From positions 1 through 53,799 of the forward strand of contig DATDEH010000074.1 in NCBI GenBank assembly GCA_036523395.1: 53,799 nucleotides of DNA, given 5' to 3'. Position numbers and translations under genes: made by a program. A model generated the notes under the pieces. That model worked only from the letters and a program-made list of their open reading frames with translations. It did not search any database and was not told where the DNA came from. The first letter of the stretch is position 1. The number at the start of each line of letters is the position of its first letter. Positions 25,340 through 32,701 of this stretch are shown in pieces. This stretch comes from Candidatus Limnocylindria bacterium (GTDB lineage: Bacteria > Chloroflexota > Limnocylindria > P2-11E).

Positions 25340-25846
25340 TCACATGCGGCTGCGCGGCGTGAGGCTGATCTCCTTCGATACGTCCTCCCCCGCGGCGACG
25401 CGTGACCAGAACGGATCGAGCTCGACGCGCGAGTTCGCCTGGCGCAGCAGCGTGATCAAAGGCACGAAGCTCCGAAGGCGATACGGCTTCGTGTTCACCT
25501 TGACGGTGGAGTCGCGGCCACGCGCGACGAAGAACGGCGCGGATACGCCGGAGTGCGCGCCCGGGTAGCGCTTCGCATCGATGCGCTGCAGCGAGCCGAT
25601 GGGGACACGCTCCTGGTGTAAGCCGAAATTCGTGCGGAACACGACCGCATCCCCCTCGAGCGCGAGCGTCGTGAAGTACGCCTGGTTCACCACGATGAGG
25701 ATGTTCACCGCCAGCAGCAGCAACCCGATCACGATCATCACCGGGTCGCCGCTGCTCGCGCCGAACACGAGCACCGCGAGCGCGGCGAGCGGGAAGAACG
25801 TGAACGAGGGCCACAGGAGCGCCAGGTCGGGACGGACCTGAGTCAT
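25340..25846 (-). CDS. PH-domain-like membrane protein
   Basis: A 168-residue protein with two adjacent transmembrane helices at residues about 10-30 and 35-55, followed by a beta-rich cytoplasmic domain (YFTTLALEGDAVVFRTNFGLHQERVPIGSLQRIDAKRY) resembling bacterial PH / YdbS-type domains. Start ATG 25846 has TAGACT exactly 6 nt upstream. It is convergent with the CoA-binding gene (4 bp between stops). Role unknown. Confidence 0.7.
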   Translation of the reverse strand: MTQVRPDLALLWPSFTFFPLAALAVLVFGASSGDPVMIVIGLLLLAVNILIVVNQAYFTTLALEGDAVVFRTNFGLHQERVPIGSLQRIDAKRYPGAHSGVSAPFFVARGRDSTVKVNTKPYRLRSFVPLITLLRQANSRVELDPFWSRVAAGEDVSKEISLTPRSRM

Positions 25847-25852
25847 GTTGCG

Positions 25853-25858
25853 AGTCTA
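25853..25858 (-). promoter_or_regulatory. leaderless -10 element TAGACT
   Basis: TAGACT on the minus strand with 6 nt to the ATG of the PH-like membrane protein. The same hexamer and spacing recur ahead of selD. Confidence 0.6.
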
Positions 25859-25867
25859 GGTCGGGCG

Positions 25868-26173
25868 TCACACCACATCGATGGCCAAGCGGCGCTCGAC
25901 CTCGTCGAGCGCGGCGCGAACGCGCGGGTCGTCATCGTCGGCGAGACGTGCGTTGTAGAAATCCCGCAACCGCCGCAGACCGTCGCGGATCGCGAGCGGC
26001 ACGTAGCCGAGGTCGGCCGTCTGGCTCGCGATCCGGTACTCGAGCTCCGCGGCTCGGTAGCAGTTGCGGCACACGAAGACCGGGCGCTCGACACCGTTAT
26101 CGAGCACGCGCGTCGGGTGTGCGTCCGCGCTGATGTCTTCCGCGCGGCAGCGCGGACACCGGTGGAGGGCCAT
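25868..26173 (-). CDS. small zinc-ribbon protein
   Basis: A 101-residue protein with a two-pair zinc ribbon, CPRC at residues 6-9 and CRNC at about 35-38, followed by a helical region (AIRDGLRRLRDFYNARLADDDD). No enzymatic domain. Start ATG 26173 is supported by the ribbon starting at once after it; GGCAGG abuts the codon. The conserved leader of the LAGLIDADG element A begins 15 bp upstream on the other strand. Confidence 0.7.
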   Translation of the reverse strand: MALHRCPRCRAEDISADAHPTRVLDNGVERPVFVCRNCYRAAELEYRIASQTADLGYVPLAIRDGLRRLRDFYNARLADDDDPRVRAALDEVERRLAIDVV

Positions 26174-26188
26174 CCTGCCGATTCTCGG

Positions 26189-26267
26189 CCTTGTCGCACG
26201 AAATAGCAGGCCGTTTGACGCTTTTGTGTGACAACACAGACGGGCGCTTGCGCGTAGATGTATCCGC
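26189..26267 (+). promoter_or_regulatory. conserved 5' leader of LAGLIDADG element, copy A
   Basis: This leader is shared with copy B (32702-32779, minus strand). It has CCTTGTCGCACGAAATAGCAG at the start and TTTGTGTGACAACACA about 14 nt later, identical or nearly so in both copies, then GCGTAGAT before the coding region. TTGTCGCAC (26191-26199) pairs with GTGTGACAA (26226-26234) around a 26-nt loop. One pair is G-U here where copy B has A-U, which fits an RNA hairpin. Distance from the left arm to the start is 77 nt, against 76 in copy B. Confidence 0.65.
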
Positions 26268-27008
26268 ATGGGAAAGGGTCGGGCCAAGGGGCTGACGGCG
26301 GCGACGGATCCGCGTGTAGCACGCAGGGCGGAAGGGCATCGGGGAAAACTGTATGTCCGACCGCACTCCATTGGAGAAACTCGGGTGGAGTGTTCGCACC
26401 GCGACGACGCTGCCCCTGGCCTGGTCAGACCCGATGGCATACGTCGTTGGGCTCACCGCAACCGATGGTTGCCTCACTCACGGTCGACGCCGCTCGATCA
26501 ACTTCAAGTCAGAAGACTTCGAGCTCGTGTCACGTTACTTGGCCCTGCTTGGACGGACGAACAGGATCGGCGTGGAGCTGACCCGCGAAGGCAACTTCGT
26601 TTACCACACGCAGTTCGGCGATGCACGCCTGACGTCCCCGACTCGAATGTGTCCCACCTCGTCCGAGGACTGCTCGACGGTGATGGATCGATCCTGAATT
26701 ACATGTACGAGGGAACGGGTAAGGCAAGGGGCACGTATGAGGCACTCCGAACAGTCTTCAACTCGGCGAGTCGCGCACACATCGAATGGCTCCGCGCACG
26801 TCTACGGTCGCAACTAGAGATCTGGGGATCGATCGGCACGCACCAGCCGAGCAACCGGATCCATCCGATGCATCGGCTCGCGTACGCGAACCACGAGTCG
26901 TCTCGACTCCTGCCATGGCTGTATTCGGGACTCGATGTTCCGTGCCTCCAGCGAAAACGAGTCATCTGGGACTCCTACGCAGCGCGCCATGAACTCGACC
27001 CGTCGTAA
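26268..27008 (+). pseudogene. LAGLIDADG homing endonuclease-like gene, copy A, frameshifted
   Basis: The N-terminus MGKGRAKGLTAATDPRVARR lies in one frame. From about 26360 homology moves to the next frame (RTPLEKLGW, then the first LAGLIDADG motif MAYVVGLTATDGCL and INFKSEDFELVSRYLALLGR). From about 26630 it returns to the first frame (DVPDSNVSHLVRGLLDGDGS, the second motif, to the stop). Compared with copy B, the second break removes about 20 codons (the YRWLLTIGLMPRKSLVLGG region). The first is probably one inserted base. So two lesions separate N-terminal, first and second motif parts; an internal ATG at 26353 could still yield a truncated product. The stop is 15 nt before tRNA-Leu(GAG). 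Confidence 0.75.
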
Positions 27009-27023
27009 ACTGAAGTCTCACCC

Positions 27024-27107
27024 GCCCAGGTGGTGTAATTGGCAGCCACGCGAGTTCGAGGGGCTCGTGTCCGAAAGGACGTGCGGGTTCAAGTCCCGCC
27101 CTGGGCA
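27024..27107 (+). tRNA. tRNA-Leu (anticodon GAG), C33 variant
   Basis: Class II tRNA: acceptor GCCCAGG/CCTGGGC, D-stem GTG/CAC, anticodon stem CGAGT/GCTCG (last pair T-G), long variable arm GTCC-GAAA-GGAC, T-arm GCGGG-TTCAAGT-CCCGC, discriminator A, no encoded CCA. The anticodon loop aligns as TCGAGGG, so the anticodon is GAG but position 33 is C and not the near-universal T. It follows element A by 15 nt with no separate promoter visible. Confidence 0.88.
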
Positions 27108-27122
27108 CCGACGCCGTCCCGA

Positions 27123-28511
27123 TCAGACCCTCACCCTCGCCCACGCCCCGCTCCGGAATCGGATCGCGAGCAGGGCCGCACGGACGAAGTAGTCGATCGT
27201 GACACCGAGCCAGATCCCGGTGAGACCGAGCCCGAAGACGAACGCGAACATGTATGCAAGCGGGAGCCGGACGAGGAACCAGTTCACGAGTGACACGACG
27301 AGCGGGTAGCGCGTGTCGCCGGCACCGCGTAAGGCGCCACCGAGCGCGAAGATCACGGCCTGCGCGGGCTGACCCACGCCGACGACCGCGAGCGCACCGA
27401 CTCCCGCGATCACGACGGCACTGGAGATCGTGAAGATGCCGAGCAGGAGACCCGGGAGAACGACGAACGCGATCCCCGCGGCGGTCGCCCAGACCAGCGC
27501 CATACCCGTGGCCGCCCAGCCAGCGCGGCGCGCACGGTCCGGATCGCGCATCCCGAGGGCCTGCCCGACCAGCGCGCTCGCGGCCGCGGAGAACCCGATG
27601 CACGGGAAGAAGGAGAACGTCTCGATCTGCCCGATGATCTGATGCGCCGCGACATCGACCGTGGTCAGGCGGAACACGAGCCCCGACAGGAACAGGATCC
27701 CGAAGCTGAACGTCGCGCTCTCGAGGCCTGACGGCAGGCTGATCGCGAAGAGCGTGCGCGTCGTCTGCCGGGTGATGTGCCAGGGTCCGCCGGCGACGCT
27801 CAGCCCGGCGCGACCGCGCCAGAGCAGCACGAGCATCGCGCACAGCCCCAGCACCCAGCTGACCGACGAGGCATAGGCCGAGCCCATCGGTCCGATCTTC
27901 AGCACATCGATGAAAAGGTACGCGAGGGCGACGCTGATCACGACGCTTGCGCCCGACAGGAACATCGGCGTGCGGGTATCGCCGGCCGCGCGCATCGCGG
28001 ACGTACCGATGAGCCACACCGTCACCGCGCCATTCGCGGCGCCGACGACCGCGAGGAACGGCGCACCGATCGCGACGATCTCCTCGTCCGCTCCGAGAAG
28101 GCGGAGAAGCGGCGCCGAGAACAGCACGAAGAACACGCCGAACGCAACGCCAGCGATCGCACCGAGCAACAGCGACTGCCGCGTCGCGTCCTCGGCTTCC
28201 GCGACGCGCCCCTCGCCCATGCGGCGGCTCACGACCGCGATCGTGCCGATCGCGAGCGAGCGCCAGACCGGGAACATCAGGAAGAGGAAGCTGGACGCTG
28301 CCCCAACGCCGGCCGTGGCCGCGGCTCCGAGATGCCCGACGAACGCGAAGACGACTGCCGTACCGGCCGCGCTGACCGACTGCTCGATGATGCCGGGCCA
28401 CGCGAGCTCGAGCGCGGCGCGACTCGGGGAGAGCCGCGCGAGCTCCGCGGCTCTCGCGCTTGGTGCTGGTGCCTCTTCTACCTCGACCGAATCGGCCTGC
28501 TGGATGCTCAC
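27123..28511 (-). CDS. MATE-family efflux transporter
   Basis: A 462-residue polytopic membrane protein with about 12 hydrophobic segments in two repeats, of the multidrug and toxin extrusion (MatE) family. Repeat 1 begins ALELAWPGIIEQSVSAAGT and has AMRAAGDTRTPMFLSG; repeat 2 has LFAISLPSGLESATFSFGI and GALRGAGDTRYPLVVS, the paired ALRGxGDTR signatures of MATE proteins. GTG at 28511 overlaps the selD stop (GTGA). Substrate unknown; probably driven by Na+ or H+. Confidence 0.92.
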   Translation of the reverse strand: MSIQQADSVEVEEAPAPSARAAELARLSPSRAALELAWPGIIEQSVSAAGTAVVFAFVGHLGAAATAGVGAASSFLFLMFPVWRSLAIGTIAVVSRRMGEGRVAEAEDATRQSLLLGAIAGVAFGVFFVLFSAPLLRLLGADEEIVAIGAPFLAVVGAANGAVTVWLIGTSAMRAAGDTRTPMFLSGASVVISVALAYLFIDVLKIGPMGSAYASSVSWVLGLCAMLVLLWRGRAGLSVAGGPWHITRQTTRTLFAISLPSGLESATFSFGILFLSGLVFRLTTVDVAAHQIIGQIETFSFFPCIGFSAAASALVGQALGMRDPDRARRAGWAATGMALVWATAAGIAFVVLPGLLLGIFTISSAVVIAGVGALAVVGVGQPAQAVIFALGGALRGAGDTRYPLVVSLVNWFLVRLPLAYMFAFVFGLGLTGIWLGVTIDYFVRAALLAIRFRSGAWARVRV

Positions 28512-29551
28512 GCCGTGACGATGACGCCCTGACCTTCGGTCACCTCTCCGATGCGCGTCGCGCTCACGCCGTGCTTCGCTCGCGCGCTCTCCCACGCATC
28601 CGCATGCGCGGCCGGCACTCCGACGAGCAGCCCACCCGACGTCTGCGGGTCGAGCAGTAGCGTGCGAAGCACGTCCTCAACACCGTCGAACCGAACGCGC
28701 CCGCCCTCAAGGAAGTGCGCCATGTTGCGCTCGAGACCGCCGAAGCTCGCGCCGTGCGCGTGCTCGCGCGCAGCGGGAAGCAGCGGCACGAGACTCCCGC
28801 GGATCCGCACGCGGACCTTCGACTGTTCCGCCATCTCGTGCGCGTGACCGGCCAGCGCGAAGCCCGTCACGTCGGTCGCCGCGTGGACGCCGGCCTCGAC
28901 CGCCGCGCGAGCGGCGCCGCGGTTCAGTGTCACCATCGACGCGACAACTGATGCGAGATCCTCCGGCGGGAGCGCGCCATTCTTGTGCGCCGTCGTGAGC
29001 ACGCCGGTGCCGATCGGCTTGGTGAGCCAGAGCGCGTCGCCGGGACGAAGGGCGTTCTTGCGCAGGATGTGATCCGGGTGAACGCGACCGGTCACCGCAA
29101 GACCGTACTTCGGCTCGCGGTCGATCACGGTGTGACCGCCGGCCACGACACCGCCCGCCTCGCGGACCTTGTCGACGCCTCCTCGGAACAGCGTCTCGAG
29201 CTGCTCGAGCGACACATCCTCGGGCCACGCGGCGATCTGCAGCGCGAAGAGCACCTCACCACCCATCGCGAACACGTCGGACATCGCGTTCGCCGCTCCG
29301 ATCGCACCTGACGCGTAGGCGTCGTCGACGATCGGAGGGAAGAAATCGAGCGTCTCGACGATGGCCGTGTCTGGCGCGACGAGATACACCGCCGCGTCGT
29401 CGCTCGGCGCGAGGCCGACGAGCAACCCCGCGGGGCTCGACTGTTGCTGCAAAGGACGCAGGACCTGCGCCAGTGGGCCGGGGCCCAGCTTCGCGCCTCA
29501 GCCGGCGCAGGTCGCGAGCGTCGTCAGGCGGACCTCTTCGCGCGTGAACAC
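28508..29551 (-). CDS. selD: selenide, water dikinase, selenocysteine-containing
   Basis: SelD makes selenophosphate from selenide and ATP for Sec-tRNA and selenouridine synthesis. The open frame visible without read-through begins only at 29452, after the catalytic site. The same frame upstream reads VFTREEVRLTTLATCAG, then TGA at 29500-29498, then GAKLGPGPLAQVLRP. TGA falls at codon 18, exactly where SelD has its catalytic Cys or Sec, with the essential Lys three residues later. Read as Sec, the protein is 347 residues, normal for the family. Later motifs DDAAVY, DFFPPIVDD, GGHT, ATDVTGFALAGHAHEM and LLLDPQTSGGLL are intact. GTG 29551 has a leaderless element upstream. Confidence 0.93.
29455..29471 (-). 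promoter_or_regulatory. candidate bacterial SECIS hairpin
   Basis: On the minus-strand RNA, 26 nt after the selD UGA, a hairpin can form with core stem CGCAG/CTGCG, extended by G-U and G-C pairs, and apical loop GUC. The loop lies about 34-36 nt after the UGA, inside the range known for SelB-binding elements. Structure was judged by eye. Confidence 0.45.
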
Positions 29552-29557
29552 TCGGTC

Positions 29558-29563
29558 AGTCTA
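29558..29563 (-). promoter_or_regulatory. leaderless -10 element TAGACT
   Basis: TAGACT with 6 nt to GTG 29551. It supports the upstream GTG as the true selD start, and so the reading through TGA. Confidence 0.6.
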
Positions 29564-29585
29564 GTAATCGGGCAGCTTTCGCTGG

Positions 29586-29771
29586 TCAGGGCAACGGAAG
29601 AGGACTGCGGATGGTCGTGTACCAGACACCGACCGCGAGCACGATGAGCAGGGCGGCGAGCGCGAGGTACTGCAGGGAGCGTCCGCGGCCAATGACGACG
29701 AGAAGCAGGAGTACGACAGCGCCCACGACGAGCGCGAGGTCGAGCGCGAGAAAGAGAGTCTGCGCGTTCAG
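29586..29771 (-). CDS. small two-helix membrane protein
   Basis: A frame of 61 codons encodes two hydrophobic segments, LFLALDLALVVGAVVLLLLV and LALAALLIVLAVGVW, joined by a short basic turn (GRGRSLQY) and ended by YTTIRSPLPLP. Hydrophobicity and codon pattern look genuine. The first codon is uncertain: a CTG overlapping the oxidoreductase stop, with AAGGAG 11 nt upstream, or a start inside the first helix. Probably translated with the upstream oxidoreductase. Function unknown. Confidence 0.4.
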   Translation of the reverse strand: MNAQTLFLALDLALVVGAVVLLLLVVIGRGRSLQYLALAALLIVLAVGVWYTTIRSPLPLP

Positions 29772-30910
29772 ATGACGTTGTGCTCCTTGATGAGGTCGCC
29801 GCGGCGGAACCGATCGTACGCGAGCGGCGTGAGGTCAAGGGAGCTCTTGCCGTCGACGATCAGCTCCGCGATCGCCTCACCGGTCGCCGGCGCGTGCATG
29901 ATTCCATGCCCTGAGAAGCCGGCCGCGCAAAGGAATCCCGCGAGCCCCGGCGCGACGCCGATGATCGGATGCTTGTCGGGCGTGTCCTCATAGAAGCCGG
30001 CCCACCCGGTCTTCACCTTCGCGCGCTCGAGGATCGGCAGCCGGTAGAGCGCGCGCTCCACAAGGGTCGGCAGGAAGTCCCAGTTCACACTGGCGTCGAA
30101 CCCCGGACCGTCTGTCGGATCGGCCATGCCCATGAGCACCCCGCCAGATTCGCGATGAAAGTAGAGCCCGCTCGCGAACTCGACAGTGAGCGGGAAGTCG
30201 CGGTCGAGACCCGGCACCGGATCGGTCACGAAGATCTGACGCCGCAGCGGCCGGATCGGAAGATCGATCCCCGCGAGCTGACCGACCTCCGCGCCCCAGG
30301 CGCCCGCCGCGTTGACGACCGCCGCGCACGCGATCTCGCCCTTCGCGGTGCGGACGGCGGTCACGCGATCGCCCTCGCGCGTGATCGCCGTGACGGCCTC
30401 ATGTTCGCGGAACGCCACGCCCTTTTCCCGCGCCCGCGCGACGTAGCCATTGAGGAGGCTCGTTGGATCGCAGTAGCCGTCGCGCATGCACAGCGTCGCG
30501 AAGCGAAGGTCATCGACGCGAAGCTCCGGGAAGACCTGATGGACGCCGGCACCGTCGAGTCGTTCGACGGGTACGCCGAGGCGCTTCCACATCGCGAGCG
30601 ACTCCTCGAACGGTGCGACATCGCGCTCCTCCGTGATCAGGAATAGATACCCGACCTGGCGGAGGTGCGGGTCAACGCCCATCTCTTCTTCGAAGTGTTC
30701 GATCCGCGGCAGCGACCGGAGCGACAGCCGCACGTTGATCTCCGTCGAGAACTGCAGGCGCACGCCGCCGGCGTTGCGTGTCGTCGAGCCGCCACCCAGC
30801 TGGTCGCGCTCGAGCACGACCACGTCGCGCACGCCACGCGCCGCGAGGTGGTACGCGATGGAAGCGCCGATGATGCCGCCCCCGACGATGACGACGTCTG
30901 CCCGCTCCAC
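29768..30910 (-). CDS. FAD-dependent oxidoreductase (DAO/sarcosine oxidase beta type)
   Basis: A 380-residue DAO-superfamily enzyme. FAD-binding VVIVGGGIIGASIAYHLA at residues 6-23, LERDQLGGGSTTRNAGGVR near 33, the AAGAWGAEVG motif near 200 and the C-terminal GWAGFYEDTPDKHPIIG with GFSGHGIMHAPATGEAIAEL identify it as a sarcosine oxidase beta/glycine oxidase-like amine or amino-acid oxidase. GTG at 30910. AGGAGG lies 13 or more nt upstream, further than usual. It follows the D-aminopeptidase gene by 18 bp, suggesting release and oxidation of amino acids. Confidence 0.9.
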   Translation of the reverse strand: MERADVVIVGGGIIGASIAYHLAARGVRDVVVLERDQLGGGSTTRNAGGVRLQFSTEINVRLSLRSLPRIEHFEEEMGVDPHLRQVGYLFLITEERDVAPFEESLAMWKRLGVPVERLDGAGVHQVFPELRVDDLRFATLCMRDGYCDPTSLLNGYVARAREKGVAFREHEAVTAITREGDRVTAVRTAKGEIACAAVVNAAGAWGAEVGQLAGIDLPIRPLRRQIFVTDPVPGLDRDFPLTVEFASGLYFHRESGGVLMGMADPTDGPGFDASVNWDFLPTLVERALYRLPILERAKVKTGWAGFYEDTPDKHPIIGVAPGLAGFLCAAGFSGHGIMHAPATGEAIAELIVDGKSSLDLTPLAYDRFRRGDLIKEHNVI

Positions 30911-30928
30911 GCTGGGCGCGAGGGCCTC

Positions 30929-31783
30929 CTACGACTGCTCCGGCGGAACTGCCGCCGGAGCGATGCGGACCATCGCGAGCATGGCTTTGTACAGCTCGAG
31001 GTAGTCGCGCGAGGCGTACGCGACGGCGCGGGCGCCGCTGCGTCGCGTCGCCGGGATGAGCTCCGCCATGTCGGCCATCGCCGACGTGAGAAAGACGAGC
31101 TCGATCTCGTTCGAGCCCTTCGCCACGAGTGGCTTGAGCGTCGACGCGAGGCCGATCGCGCGCGCCGCGCCCTCGCGCAGCGCCTCCTGCACGCGACTCG
31201 GATGGATCATCTTCGCCGAGAAACGGCCGGTGGCGTCCTTCGTCTTCACGGTCACGACGTCGGAAACAAGCGCGCGACCCTCGCGGCACGTCGCGTCATC
31301 GCCCGCGACGAGCGAGACCGTCGTTCCGAAATGGCCGGCGAGGTATGCGTTGAGCGTGGTCTCGCCGACCGGCTTCCCGTTGAGGCGGCACTCGAAGATC
31401 GCGCGACTGGCGTATGTGTGATCGAGCACCGCCTTGGGATGTCCCGCGCGCCCGTGATACCCGACGAAGAAGCAGGTGTCGTATCCGCCGTCGATCCCTT
31501 GGCCCATGCTCCACGGCTTCGCGGTGCCGGTGACGAGCTCCGCGCGCGGGTCGAGATCGTCGGCGAAGATGTTGTGCATCGCACCGTGCGAGTCGTTCAC
31601 CAGGATGCGGCGCGCGCCGGCGCTCGCCGCGCCATCGATGCACGCATTCGCCTCGTCGGCCATCCACTTACGCGCCCGCTCGTACTCGACGCCCTGCATC
31701 ATCACGTGGGAATACGCGGCAACGCCGCCGAGTCCTTCCATGTCGATAGAGATCCACACACTCGTGGCGGCGCGCTTCGGCAC
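30929..31783 (-). CDS. M55-family D-aminopeptidase (DppA-like)
   Basis: A 284-residue protein of peptidase family M55. The N-terminal ISIDMEGLGG (SxDxEG, two zinc ligands) lies at residues 11-20; VNDSHGAMHNI near 62, VGYHGRAG near 107 and the LVAGDDATCREG segment complete the metal site. DppA removes N-terminal D-amino acids from peptides, as in peptidoglycan-derived D-Ala-D-Ala. GTG at 31783 has TACCAT 7 nt upstream. tRNA-Leu(CAG) lies 31 bp upstream on the same strand. Confidence 0.9.
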   Translation of the reverse strand: MPKRAATSVWISIDMEGLGGVAAYSHVMMQGVEYERARKWMADEANACIDGAASAGARRILVNDSHGAMHNIFADDLDPRAELVTGTAKPWSMGQGIDGGYDTCFFVGYHGRAGHPKAVLDHTYASRAIFECRLNGKPVGETTLNAYLAGHFGTTVSLVAGDDATCREGRALVSDVVTVKTKDATGRFSAKMIHPSRVQEALREGAARAIGLASTLKPLVAKGSNEIELVFLTSAMADMAELIPATRRSGARAVAYASRDYLELYKAMLAMVRIAPAAVPPEQS

Positions 31784-31790
31784 GACGGCG

Positions 31791-31796
31791 ATGGTA
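31791..31796 (-). promoter_or_regulatory. leaderless -10 element TACCAT
   Basis: TACCAT on the minus strand, 7 nt before the GTG of the D-aminopeptidase gene, inside the 31-bp gap after tRNA-Leu. Confidence 0.5.
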
Positions 31797-31814
31797 GGAG
31801 GTCGAAACCGACTG

Positions 31815-31898
31815 TGCCGACGGCGGGACTCGAACCCGCACCCGCTTACGCGGACCGCCTCCTGAAGACGGCGCCTCAGCCAATTGGGCTACGTCGGC
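31815..31898 (-). tRNA. tRNA-Leu (anticodon CAG)
   Basis: Class II cloverleaf: acceptor GCCGACG/CGTCGGC, D-stem GCC/GGC, anticodon stem CCGTC/GGCGG with loop TTCAGGA (anticodon CAG, normal T33), variable arm CCGC-GTAA-GCGG, T-arm GCGGG-TTCGAGT-CCCGC, discriminator A. CCA not encoded. It lies 12 nt downstream of the LAGLIDADG copy B stop on the same strand. Confidence 0.96.
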
Positions 31899-31910
31899 GA
31901 AGATTCAATT

Positions 31911-32701
31911 CTACGGCGGCGTCGCGTTTCGGGGCACGCTGATCGAATGGCGGGTGGCGTATCCCGCCCACTTGCGCCACTTGCGTTCCAGCCGTGGAAC
32001 GTCCTGGTCCGCATACATCGCCGGAAGCAAGACGCGCGAAGCCTGGTTCCCGTACTTCAACCGATAGAACGGATTCTTGTGACCCTCTCGCTCGAACTCC
32101 TCTATGTACCCGGAGAGGCGTAGGGCGCAATAGAGCCGTGCTTGGATCCACTCGACGTGTCTGCGGCTGGCGGAGCTGAAGAACGTCCATAGCCGCTCGT
32201 ATCGGTAGCTTCGGTACGTGCTGACCGTCGGGTGGTGGATCAGGGTGTAGATCGTCCCGTCGCCGTCGATGAGGCCGCGCGCGAGCGGCATCAGATGCTC
32301 GTCCGGCACGTCGATCCCGCCTAGTACGAGACTCTTTCGCGGCATGAGCCCGATCGTCAGCAGCCAACGGTAGAGGACGACGTGGCTGAACTGCCCTCGA
32401 AACGCCCAGCCTCCGAAGTCGCTCTCAAAGCGGCGATACCGGATGTTCGGCCTGTCGACGAGGCCGAGGAGAGTGCGCATGAGGTCTTCGTCTTTGAGAT
32501 GAAGGCGATGTGGCGGCCGTCTCCGTACAGGCAGCCGTCGGTCGCGATCAGGCCGACCGCGTACGCCAGTCGAGCCGTCCACTCGATCGCCCCGGGAGTG
32601 GTGCCTCGAGGTCGGTACTGAAGGCCGCGATGCGCCGCTGCCGCGCGTGCTACACGCCCGTCAGTCGTCGCTGTGAGGCCCCTGCTCCATCCCTTTCCGA
32701 T
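31911..32701 (-). pseudogene. LAGLIDADG homing endonuclease-like gene, copy B, frameshifted
   Basis: The N-terminal part GKGWSRGLTATTDGRVARAA, HRGLQYRPRGTTPGAIEW and the first motif LAYAVGLIATDGCL are in one frame as far as IAFISK. At about 32492-32497 the homology moves by one base to DEDLMRTLLGLVDRPNIRYRR and continues to the second motif LARGLIDGDGTIY and the C-terminus. One base is therefore missing there. The codon matching the ATG of copy A is ATC at 32701, so the start is lost too. About 40% of residues match copy A by eye. Its stop lies 12 nt before tRNA-Leu(CAG). Confidence 0.75.

Noticed and set aside
26268-27008. copy A LAGLIDADG gene as an intact 246-residue protein
   Set aside because: The middle of that frame reads as Arg-rich noise while the matching homology is in the adjacent frame.
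29452-29551. selD TGA as a simple nonsense mutation
   Set aside because: TGA falls exactly at the catalytic residue, the frame is intact and conserved on both sides, and a promoter lies before the upstream start. A random stop would rarely land on this codon.
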